Shown: one piece after another, positions 18,498-26,476 of the stretch
Numbering within the stretch: position 1 is the first letter of the stretch
How the letters are laid out: each line of letters begins with the position of its first letter
Origin: Candidatus Hadersleviella danica
GTDB taxonomy: Bacteria; Chloroflexota; Anaerolineae; Promineifilales; Promineifilaceae
NCBI GenBank assembly: GCA_016711405.1
Contig: JADJSZ010000004.1
Span: 1-64,000, forward strand
Direction of reading: 5' to 3'
DNA length: 64,000 nucleotides
The notes under the pieces: model-generated
What the model saw: only the letters and a program-made list of their open reading frames with translations
Told to the model about the DNA's origin: nothing
Database searches by the model: none
Position numbers and translations under genes: made by a program

Positions 18498-20860
18498 TTA
18501 CTTCTCACTTTCCACCACCACAGGTTCCCCCAATTGTTCCCCTGTCGCTGGATTGTACAGGCCGATGCGGTAGTGGGTGGGTGTGCCGTCGGCCGTCAGC
18601 AGGTGGCTTTGGGCGAGCCAATCGCGTGCTTGCCAGCCCGCCATGTCTAGTACATCGGATTGGCCAATGATTTGGCCGTTTTGGTCGAGGGCGTGGACGA
18701 AGATTTGGAGGGGACGGCCGTCGTCGGCGGCCGTGGTTTGCCAGATGGTCCGCAAGGCATGTTGTCATACTGTTCCACCCGCACCAACCGTGCCACGCCA
18801 AAATCGGCCAGCCATTCGGTGGGGGCGGGGGGTGGGGTGAGTTGGTAGAGTTGGAGGTGGTCGGCCGTGGCCACCCATGTCAGCGTTTGCCCCAAGTCGG
18901 GCACACCGAGTTGGGCGGGTTCGGCCGTGGTGTCTAGCACCAGCCAGCCATTGTGGGCGGGCACAATAAAGCTGGTGGTGAAGTTGTACCAACTCGGCCG
19001 AACATCATTGGTCGCCAGCGGGGCAAATAGTTCAGGCGGCAAAGTGGTCATCTCCACCCCTGTCGGCAAGGCCAGCGAAGCGGGTTCCCCTCGAGTGGGC
19101 ACATCATACACAAAAATGCTGTAGCCAATTTTGGCGATGGGTTCCTGCGGCCGAAACCATGCCAATTGGTCATGGTCGGCAAAATGCACCCCCTGCAAAT
19201 TGGTGGCACTGATGGCATAGAGACCCGGTGCAGGGTCGGCGGGATAGAGCGGGTTGCGGCCGGGCAAGGTGTAACGGGGTGGGAAGCTATCTAAGCCGCG
19301 ATAGATGAGGCCGTAATAATCGGGGCGAGCTTCGCCAAAATAACTGAGCCAGACAGGTTCACCCCCATTGTCCCGTTGCCATTCCGCCAAACCCGCCAAA
19401 TCTTGCCCCCAATCCAAGTTGCTATCCACCAAATAACGCCAGCCGTTATCGGGGCCACCCGCCAGCACATTAAAAAAGGCCAAAAAATCGGGCGCAAGGG
19501 TGAGGGTGCGGAGGAAGAGGGTGAGGAGGAGGAAGTGAGAAGTGAGGAGTGAAAAGTGAGTAGTCAGTAGTGAGTAGTGTTGCGTTTCCCCTCTGCTCCT
19601 CTGCCCCTCTGCTCCTCTGCTTGGCCACAAAGCCGCCCCAATAAAAACAAAAAGAAAGGGCAACACGGGCAACAAATGGCGATAACCGAGGTTGACGCTG
19701 GTGGTGAGGGCGATGGCGAAGTAGCCGAGGGGGGGGAGGAGAATGGGGAATGCGGAATGGGGAATGCGGATTGCGGATTGGGGGATAATCTCCCCTGCGC
19801 CCCTGCCCCCCTGCTCCCCTGCCCCTCTGCCCCTCTGCTTGAAGAAGGCGAAAAGCGTTATAACTAGAAGCAACAGGGTTGGCAAAGGTGTTTTGAGGGC
19901 AAAAGCGATGGGAAAGTAGCTCCACCAGCCTGTGGTGCGGTAGTCGCCCATCAGGAAGGAGGGTGCGCCTTGTTGGGCGCGGTTGCCAATGTCGAGGAGT
20001 TGTTCGAGGTGGTGGGCGAGGGGGAGGGTGAGGCCAGCGAGTTGGGGGAAGGCGGGCAATTCGGCCGGGAGTGTGCCAATCTGAAAGCCGTACATGGCCC
20101 AGAGGGAGAGGAAGGCGGTGAGAACGAGAAGGGCGAGGTGGTGGATGTAATTTTGGATTTTGGATTTTGGATTTTGGAGAGGGTTGGTGCGCCTCCAAAA
20201 TCTAAAATCTAAAATCCAAAATCCCAACAAAATAAGTCCGAAGAAGGGCAGGAAGAGCACGGCCGTGAACTTGGTGTTGTTCAGCAGAGCCAGCCCCAAA
20301 CCAAAGAGGGCGATGTTGGCGGGGGTGGGGTTTTGGGTGTAACGCCAGAGGGTGTAGCCCGCCACGGCCGCGCCTAAGGCCAGCCCCAAATCGGTGGTGG
20401 TTAGCTGACTATGCGCCAAAATATTGGGGTCGAGGGCGCACAGGGCGAGGGCGAAGAAGCCCGCCCATCTATTGCGGGCAAATTCGGCCGCCCAACGGCC
20501 GACCACCGCACAGAGCAACATCCCCAAAAAGACGGTCATCACCCGTGCCAGAAACAGGGTGCGAGCCACATCGTTGCCGATTTCCCAGAGGAACAGCTCG
20601 GCGGGGCGATGAAAACTCGTTACTACCCATGATGGGTCATCGAGCGGCAAACGCACCGATTCGTCACCGCGCAGGAGGAGGGCGTTCCATGCGTTTAGCC
20701 CGAGCGGGTGGCCGACGCGCATGTGGCTATTTTGGCCGCGCACATAGCCCAAGCCCCGCACCAAAAAGCCTTGTTCATCCACAGTGGGGGATTTTTGGAG
20801 CAGGCCATGAACGGCCAAGCCGAAAAAAAACAGAAGAACGGCCGTTTGCAACCAGCGCAT
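18498..20860 (-). CDS. GT-C (family 39-like) membrane glycosyltransferase B
   Basis: An integral membrane protein of about 780 residues starting at ATG 20860. The first loop has the acidic motif SPTVDEQGFLVRG expected of PMT/ArnT-like enzymes, followed by about ten helices and the YLVDSNLDWGQDL segment common in this group. The main frame (to 18647) is lost near 18755. The last ~85 residues (18755-18498; LRTIWQTTAADD, IFVHALDQNGQIIGQ) are the C-terminal beta domain shared with the neighbouring GT-C genes. Three repeat inserts are translated in frame: the inverted ATTTTGG array (20153-20222), GCAGGGGAG octamers plus GGATTGC heptamers (19740-19845), and octamers plus TTCACTT heptamers (19500-19620). 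All fall in hydrophilic loops. It lies downstream of radA on the same strand. Confidence 0.82.
20153..20222. repeat. Inverted heptamer array inside a coding sequence
   Basis: Four ATTTTGG units, a 20-base spacer, then four complementary CCAAAAT/TCTAAAAT units. It is translated in gene B as GFWILDFRFW...PKSKIQN. It is the same kind of hairpin seen between genes, here inside a glycosyltransferase gene. The ATTTTGG family also occurs at 37100-37135. Confidence 0.85.
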
Positions 20861-20997
20861 AAGGAGTGAATAGTGGTTAGTGGTTAGTGGCTAGTGATTG
20901 GTGATGCACCCGAATAATGATCTGAGCGCTCGAGAAATTTAGTGAGACCATAGCCAATACACCAGCATACGAATACACCAATATACCACTACACCCC
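20861..20997. repeat. Intergenic heptamer arrays
   Basis: AGTGGTT/AGTGGCT units (20867-20895) and ATACACCA-type units (20956-20996) separate radA from glycosyltransferase B. No gene is seen. Confidence 0.7.
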
Positions 20998-22377
20998 TCA
21001 CCCTTTCAGCAATGCCGCTTCCAGCGCATCGGCAAGGGAGCGACATTCGATGATTTCGAGGCCAGTGGGGATGTCGAGCTTTTTCTTGCTCCGCGAAAGG
21101 GGGATGAGGCACCGTTTGAAGCCGAGTTTGGCCGCTTCGCGCAGGCGGGCTTCGATTTGGCTGACGGCGCGTAGCTCGCCGCTGAGGCCAATTTCGCCGA
21201 CAAAGGCCATGTCGGCATGGACGGGGCGGTCGCTGGCACTGCTGGCCAGCGCCACGGCCGTGGCCAAGTCGGCCGCTGGCTCGTCTATCTGCAAGCCGCC
21301 AATCACGTTCACAAAAATATCCTTGTCGAACAGCTTTTGGCGCACCCGCTTGGTCAGCACGGCCGTCAGCAGAAGCAGGCGGTTGTAATCCACGCCGTTG
21401 GCCGTTCGGCGGGGGTTGGCAAAGGTGGTGGTGGTGGCGAGGGCTTGGATTTCGACGAGAAGCGGCCGTGTCCCTTCCATCGTCACGGCAATGGCCGAGC
21501 CGGGCACATTCACTTGGCGCTCCATCAGGAACATTTCGGAGGGGTTGGTCACCTCCTCCAACCCTTTGTCCACCATCTCGAACACGCCCACTTCGCTGGT
21601 GGCCCCAAAGCGGTTTTTGACGCTTCGCAGGAGGCGATAGCGGTGAAAGGGGTCGCCTTGCAGGTAAAGCACCGTGTCTACAATGTGTTCGAGGACGCGG
21701 GGGCCAGCAATGGAGCCTTCTTTGGTGACATGGCCGACCAAAAAGACGGTTACGCCTTGCCCTTTGGCCACCTCTTGCAAGCGGGAGGCGCACTCGCGCA
21801 CTTGGCTGACACTGCCTGCGGCCGAGTTTAGCGATTCGGTGTAGGTGGTTTGGATGCTATCCACAATGACCATGACGGGGTTGGTCTGGTCAATGTGAGC
21901 CAGCATCGTGTCCAAACTCGTTTCGGTGACGAGAAGCAGGTTGTCGGAGGTGAGACCCATCCGCTCAGCGCGCATTTTGATTTGGTGGACGCTTTCTTCG
22001 CCCGAAATGTAGAGGACTGTGCCGTGCTGTTCGGCCATCAGCACCGCCACTTGAAGCAATAGTGTGGATTTACCAATGCCGGGGTCGCCCCCGAGGAGGA
22101 CGAGCGAGCTGGGCACGACCCCACCGCCCAACACGCGGGCGAATTCGGAGAGGGGCAGGGCGAGGCGGGCGGTGCTATCGGCCGAGATTTGGCTTAGCTT
22201 TTGGGGGGCACGGGTGGGCAAGCCACGGCCGCGCCCGCTCCCAGTGGCGGCCGTTTCGGCCACGATGACTTCTTCGACCATTGTGCCGTATTCGCTACAT
22301 TGGGGGCATCGCCCCATAAATTTGGGAGCGATTCGGCCGCAGGCTTGGCACACGAATTGCGTTTTTGTTTTAGGCAT
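20998..22377 (-). CDS. radA: DNA repair protein RadA
   Basis: A RecA-related helicase that helps branch migration in recombinational repair. From ATG 22377 it is about 459 residues. It has an N-terminal C4 zinc finger (CQACG...CPQC), Walker A GGDPGIGKSTLLLQ, the RadA-specific KNRFG motif and a Lon-like C-terminal domain (PVHADMAFVGEIGLSGELR). A longer frame from 22485 would prefix residues read from an ACCAGTG repeat array and is rejected. The first gene of a minus-strand run with the two glycosyltransferases, though repeat arrays separate them. Confidence 0.96.
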   Translation of the reverse strand: MPKTKTQFVCQACGRIAPKFMGRCPQCSEYGTMVEEVIVAETAATGSGRGRGLPTRAPQKLSQISADSTARLALPLSEFARVLGGGVVPSSLVLLGGDPGIGKSTLLLQVAVLMAEQHGTVLYISGEESVHQIKMRAERMGLTSDNLLLVTETSLDTMLAHIDQTNPVMVIVDSIQTTYTESLNSAAGSVSQVRECASRLQEVAKGQGVTVFLVGHVTKEGSIAGPRVLEHIVDTVLYLQGDPFHRYRLLRSVKNRFGATSEVGVFEMVDKGLEEVTNPSEMFLMERQVNVPGSAIAVTMEGTRPLLVEIQALATTTTFANPRRTANGVDYNRLLLLTAVLTKRVRQKLFDKDIFVNVIGGLQIDEPAADLATAVALASSASDRPVHADMAFVGEIGLSGELRAVSQIEARLREAAKLGFKRCLIPLSRSKKKLDIPTGLEIIECRSLADALEAALLKG

Positions 22378-22668
22378 AGGAGAAGGTAAGTGCTGAGATC
22401 TGAGTCCCCATTCGGGGGTAAATGTTGAGTGGGTAGTTGCCAACGACCCGTGGCAAATGACCAGTGACGAGTGACCAGTGACCAATCACCCATTTGGAAA
22501 TGAGGCTATATTAACATAAAATAACGGGCTGAACGGGTTGATATGAGTTTTTACTAAACAAATCAGATGCCTGACCTTTTACAGTAAAATTGTAAGACAA
22601 TAGGGGTATCCTGAGCCGGTATAATTGGGGGCAATTAACTGACAAATCTCTTTTTAAGCTTTTTTTAA

Positions 22669-22694
22669 CCGCGGAGAGCGCAGAGGGCGCGGAG
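22669..22694. repeat. GCGGAGAGCGCAGAGG-type repeat
   Basis: Three near-copies of a CGCGGAG/CGCAGAG unit. A related CGCAAAG array lies at 39919-39945. Confidence 0.6.
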
Positions 22695-22724
22695 TTTTCT
22701 CCGAGATTTCCGCCGTTAAATAAG

Positions 22725-23027
22725 ATGACCCTGTACCCCATGATTGATTGGTTCGCACTTTTTTGGAGCAGTTTGTGGATTTTGGGCACGGCCGTTATTT
22801 TGGCCGCCCTCAGTTACCACCACTGGCTGGCCCATGAGCAAGGGGTGGGGTTGCGTGCCCAGTTAAAAACGGCCGCGTTTCAGGCTCCCCTCTGGGCGGG
22901 GCTGGCGTTAACGGCCGTGGGGCTCGCTGGAACCAGTGCGACTTGGTGGGAAACGGGAGTATGGGGCATTATGGCGGCCGTTTCATTGTTCAATTTCAGG
23001 GGAGAATGGCAGGGATTAAAAGATTAG
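22725..23027 (+). CDS. Small two-helix membrane protein
   Basis: A 100-residue protein with three hydrophobic stretches (FALFWSSLWILGTAVILAAL; APLWAGLALTAVGLAG; VWGIMAAVSLF). It has a short charged end and no recognised domain. It is the first frame of a plus-strand run leading into the tyrosine-kinase gene 68 bases later. Function unknown. The ribosome site is weak, so the exact start is uncertain. Confidence 0.6.
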   Translation: MTLYPMIDWFALFWSSLWILGTAVILAALSYHHWLAHEQGVGLRAQLKTAAFQAPLWAGLALTAVGLAGTSATWWETGVWGIMAAVSLFNFRGEWQGLKD

Positions 23028-23095
23028 GTGACGCAACGTCAAACCCATCTCATACTCTCTCATTCTCCCCCTCACTGCATCTCTCCGCAACCATT

Positions 23096-24736
23096 ATGGA
23101 AGTCAAAAAATACATCGCCCTCATCTGGCATTGGAGTTGGGTTATCCTCTTGGGCAGTGTGCTGGCTGGGGCCATCACCTATCTCATCAACGCCAACACC
23201 ACCCCCATCTACCGCTCCACCACCCGGCTGATGATTGACCAAGCCCCCAGCAGTAGCAGTGGCACGAGCTACGCCGATGTGCTGACCATTGAGAAAATTT
23301 CGCAAACCTATGTGGCGCTGATTACCACCAGCCCCATTTTAGAAGAAACCATTGCCCAACTTGAGTTACCCTATACAACAGTTCAATTGCGCGAACGCAT
23401 CAGTGCCTCGGCTCCTGTAGATACGCAAATCATCAACATCACCGTTGAAGATACCAGCCCCGAACGAGCAAAACTCATTGCCGATACACTGGCTCAAAAT
23501 TTTATCGCCTATAACGACCGCACCCAAAGTGCGCGTTACGCCGACCCGATTGATATCCTGAATATCGAACGCGAGACTGTGGGCGACCAAATTGAAGAAA
23601 TGCAAACACTCATCAATGATTTAACAGCCCTCGAAAACCGCACCCCCGAGCAAGAATCGCGGCTATCGCGGCTGGAAACACAAATCAAAGAGTTACAGCT
23701 TAACTACACGAATATCTTTAACAAATTGCAAGATTTGCGGATTCGGGCGGCCACGGAAAGCAATAATTTGGTGGTGGTGGAGCCAGCCCAAGTAAACCGC
23801 ACCGTAGTACGGCCGCGCACCATCAGCAATACCATTTTGGCCGTATTGGTAGGTGGCATGGCCGCGCTGGGTCTTGTCTTTCTCATAGATTACCTCGACG
23901 ATACGATTAAAACCCCCGACGAAGTCGTGGAAGACACGGGGCTTTCGGCGATGGGTGTCATCGCCTACATCAAGGGGGACAAGCCCGCCGATAGGCTCAT
24001 CACCCACCTCACCCCTCGCGCCCCCACCTCAGAAGCGTATAGGGTGTTGCGGACGAATTTGGAGTTTGCTTCGGTAGACGACAAATTGCGGAATTTAATC
24101 GTCACCAGCCCTTCGCCGGGCGAGGGCAAATCAACCACGGCCGCTAATCTCGCCACCGTGCTCGCCCAAGCTGGCCATCGGGTCATTTTGATTGACGGGG
24201 ATTTAAGACGGCCGTCGCAACACAAAATCCTCGAACTGCCCAATAACCAAGGGCTAACCACCGCCCTGCTCGATAGCGAAACCCCGATTAGCTACCACAT
24301 CCAAAACACCCGCGTGCCCGGCTTGCGCCTGATGACCAGCGGCCCCTTGCCCCCCAACCCCGCCGAACTCCTGCGCTCGCACCGCATGAGCCAAGTGCTG
24401 GAAGAACTCAAAGACGAGGCGGATATTGTCATTGTGGACACCCCCCCCACCCTGACCGTGGCCGATGCTTCTATCCTCGGCCCGCGCATGAATGGGGTGG
24501 TGATTGTGGGCAAAATTGGCTCCACGCGACGGGATGCCCTCATGCAGGCGCAAGAGAGCTTGCAAAAGACGGGCGCGAATATCTTCGGGGTGGTTCTGAA
24601 CCGCGCCAACCCTGCACGCGGTGGGTATTACTACAACTACTATTACTATCGCTACTACACCTATGAGTATGGCGACAATCGGCCAGATGAGCGGCGCGGC
24701 CGTAAAAGCCGCCTGCCCAAGTGGTTGGCAGGGTAA
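23096..24736 (+). CDS. Polysaccharide co-polymerase / BY-type tyrosine kinase (Wzc-like)
   Basis: Controls chain length or export of a surface polysaccharide and autophosphorylates on tyrosines. About 546 residues. There is an N-terminal Wzz domain with a membrane helix at each end (WSWVILLGSVLAGAITYLI; TILAVLVGGMAALGLVFLI). A cytoplasmic kinase domain follows, with EAYRVLRTNLEF, Walker A SPSPGEGKSTTAANLA (about residue 340), A' motif VILIDGDLRRP and Walker B IVIVDTPP. The C-terminus has the Tyr cluster expected for autophosphorylation (GGYYYNYYYYRYYTYEYG). ATG 23096 is chosen because the longer frame reads through spacer sequence. It heads the surface gene run 22.7-30.5 kb. Confidence 0.93.
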   Translation: MEVKKYIALIWHWSWVILLGSVLAGAITYLINANTTPIYRSTTRLMIDQAPSSSSGTSYADVLTIEKISQTYVALITTSPILEETIAQLELPYTTVQLRERISASAPVDTQIINITVEDTSPERAKLIADTLAQNFIAYNDRTQSARYADPIDILNIERETVGDQIEEMQTLINDLTALENRTPEQESRLSRLETQIKELQLNYTNIFNKLQDLRIRAATESNNLVVVEPAQVNRTVVRPRTISNTILAVLVGGMAALGLVFLIDYLDDTIKTPDEVVEDTGLSAMGVIAYIKGDKPADRLITHLTPRAPTSEAYRVLRTNLEFASVDDKLRNLIVTSPSPGEGKSTTAANLATVLAQAGHRVILIDGDLRRPSQHKILELPNNQGLTTALLDSETPISYHIQNTRVPGLRLMTSGPLPPNPAELLRSHRMSQVLEELKDEADIVIVDTPPTLTVADASILGPRMNGVVIVGKIGSTRRDALMQAQESLQKTGANIFGVVLNRANPARGGYYYNYYYYRYYTYEYGDNRPDERRGRKSRLPKWLAG

Positions 24737-24740
24737 AAAA

Positions 24741-24824
24741 AGTTATTCGTTATTGGTTATTCGTTATTGGTTGCTTGTTAGCGCATAACCAATAACGAAT
24801 AACCAGTAACCAGTAACGAGTAAC
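24741..24824. repeat. Inverted heptamer-array hairpin (AATAACC family)
   Basis: GTTATTCGTTATTGG units (24741-24772) face CCAATAACGAATAACC units (24785-24824) around a 12-base loop. The right arm ends five bases before the next start codon. Confidence 0.9.
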
Positions 24825-24828
24825 CTCT

Positions 24829-25287
24829 ATGACCGTATCTGCACCACGGCCTCGCCAAAATTGGGAGCTTTTTGTCTTGGGAATTCTCTGGTTTGTCTTG
24901 GGGGGAGCCATTTTGTACATGCAATTCTCACGGCCGCCCATCATCGAAATCGAATGGGTCACCGAAACAGAATTCGACACGGCCGGCTTCAACATCTACC
25001 GCAGTGCCACCCCCGACGGGGAATTTGTGCAAATCAACCCCCAACTCATTCCCGGCGCGGCCGACCCCGCCTCGGGCGATGAGTATGTGTACGCCGATAG
25101 CGATGTGCAAGCAGGCGAGACCTACTACTACAAACTAGAAGATGTGGAATATAGCGGGGCACGGCAACAACACGAAGTGATTGCAGGCCAAGCCCCCCGC
25201 GCTGAAGAGTGGGCCTTGATATTGGCCGCCATCAGCTTTGTCTTGGGCATCGCCCTCATCGCCACAGGCATCCGCAGTTGGCGGTGA
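24829..25287 (+). CDS. FN3-like domain between two membrane helices
   Basis: A 152-residue membrane protein: helix 1 (LFVLGILWFVLGGAILYMQF), an extracytoplasmic fibronectin-III-like domain of about 85 residues (EFDTAGFNIYRSATPDGEFVQI; AGETYYYKLEDVEY), and helix 2 (WALILAAISFVLGIALIATGI) with a basic end. The same FN3 type occurs in the protein at 29300. No Shine-Dalgarno site is present because a repeat array abuts the start. Function unknown; the context suggests a surface-assembly role. Confidence 0.75.
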   Translation: MTVSAPRPRQNWELFVLGILWFVLGGAILYMQFSRPPIIEIEWVTETEFDTAGFNIYRSATPDGEFVQINPQLIPGAADPASGDEYVYADSDVQAGETYYYKLEDVEYSGARQQHEVIAGQAPRAEEWALILAAISFVLGIALIATGIRSWR

Positions 25288-25290
25288 AGC

Positions 25291-25367
25291 GGGATTATTG
25301 GTTACTCGTTATTGGTTATTGCGAGTAACGAGTAACCCACTAACCAGTAAAGAATAACGAGTAACCA
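25291..25367. repeat. Inverted heptamer-array hairpin (AATAACC family)
   Basis: ATTGGTTACTCGTTATTGG on the left pairs with CGAGTAACGAGTAACC and related units on the right. Same family as 24741-24824. It ends one base before the start at 25369. Confidence 0.85.
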
Positions 25368-25368
25368 C

Positions 25369-25647
25369 ATGAACATTCACGAACAACAACGGCCGTGCCG
25401 CCCCGCCGAACTTATCTGGCGGCAAGTAGATGACGGCATCGTCATCGTTTCGCCCACCGCAGGACAAGTGCGCGTCCTCAACCAATTGGGGAGCCACATT
25501 TGGGAGCAACTGGATGGCCAACACAGCCTTGGCGACATTGAGCAAAGCCTCATCGGCCGCTACCCCCACATCCCCGCCACCCAAATCCACACCGACCTGC
25601 ACCAATTTCTGAACGAGTTAAACAGCCGGGGATTGGTTAGCTTTTAG
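25369..25647 (+). CDS. Stand-alone PqqD-like (RiPP recognition element) protein
   Basis: A 92-residue PqqD-family winged-helix protein. The pattern DDGIVIVSPTAGQVRVLNQLGSHIWEQLDG followed by a helical LIGRYPHIPATQIHTDLHQFLNELNSRGLV end fits the fold that binds leader peptides. No radical SAM enzyme or precursor peptide is visible nearby. It is therefore an orphan recognition element between an FN3 membrane protein and a C25 peptidase. Stand-alone PqqD-like proteins are also found in capsule loci. A role in recognising a protein tail for processing is an inference. Confidence 0.8.
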   Translation: MNIHEQQRPCRPAELIWRQVDDGIVIVSPTAGQVRVLNQLGSHIWEQLDGQHSLGDIEQSLIGRYPHIPATQIHTDLHQFLNELNSRGLVSF

Positions 25648-25750
25648 CTGTTAGCTGTTAGCGCCGGCCGAAAAAAAAATTTTAAAAAGGCCGCCAAGAC
25701 ATTGTCTGACCAGCATTCCGCATTCCCCATTCCGCAATCCCAAACCCCTC

Positions 25751-26476
25751 ATGTTCTACCGCCTATCCCTCATCATTTATAGTGCCCTCACCGCTGGTGG
25801 GTTGATGTGGCTCTTGCAGGGGCAAGTCCAAGCCAGCCCCCAGTCATCTAGTCCCCAATCCCCCGTCGCCATCCAAAACCTCGTCGTCAGCGAGGATGGG
25901 GTGAGCTTTACCTTGCACACCGCTGGCTACACGCTCACGGCCGCAGGAGCACTGCACATTGAGGGCTTGGAAACATGGCAAGCCCCCGGCGAACCCCTCG
26001 TGCCCGTCTACCAAACATGGTTGGCCGTGCCCGCTGGTGCTGAGGTTGAGGTAGTCGTGCGGCCGTTGGGTTTGCGCTATGAGCAGGTGCTGGGCGTGCA
26101 AGCCACTGGCGCAGGCATTCCCATCAGCGATCCGAACGCCGAATTGGCTCAAGAAGCGAGCTTGATTGGACTGACCACCGCCCCCAGCACATTGGCCACG
26201 GCCGTTGACCATGCAGGCTTCTTCCCCACCCTCAGCTACCAACTTTCCGAAGTACAACACAGCCGCGATGTCAGCGTGGTCAGCCTTGCCCTTTACCCCC
26301 TGCAATACCACCCCGCCACCCAACAAGTGCGCCACAACCAAGAACTGGCCGTCGAAGTCCGCTTCACTCAGCACTCAGCACTCAGCACTCAGCACTCAGC
26401 ACTCACCCCCAACCAAGCCCAATGGACAGAGCGGGTGCTAAACCCCAGCCACATTGGCACGGGCGGCGATGGCTAA
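25751..26476 (+). CDS. C25 peptidase, signal peptide and N-terminal prodomain (frameshifted from catalytic part)
   Basis: It starts at ATG 25751 with a signal peptide (LIIYSALTAGGLMWLLQGQVQA). The region reads like a C25 propeptide (PGEPLVPVYQTWLAVPAGAEVEV; YPLQYHPATQQVRHNQELAVEV). A tandem ACTCAGC array (26368-26406) is translated as HSALSTQHSAL. Within 70 bases after it the frame is lost and the protein continues in 26422-29190 (IPNDDVRLPVGETAYKI). Together they form one secreted peptidase of about 1140 residues. Confidence 0.75.
   Translation: MFYRLSLIIYSALTAGGLMWLLQGQVQASPQSSSPQSPVAIQNLVVSEDGVSFTLHTAGYTLTAAGALHIEGLETWQAPGEPLVPVYQTWLAVPAGAEVEVVVRPLGLRYEQVLGVQATGAGIPISDPNAELAQEASLIGLTTAPSTLATAVDHAGFFPTLSYQLSEVQHSRDVSVVSLALYPLQYHPATQQVRHNQELAVEVRFTQHSALSTQHSALTPNQAQWTERVLNPSHIGTGGDG

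Noticed and set aside
24741..25367. Regularly spaced short repeats resembling a CRISPR array
   Set aside because: Units are 7-8 bases, directly adjacent and inverted, with no uniform spacers and no cas genes.
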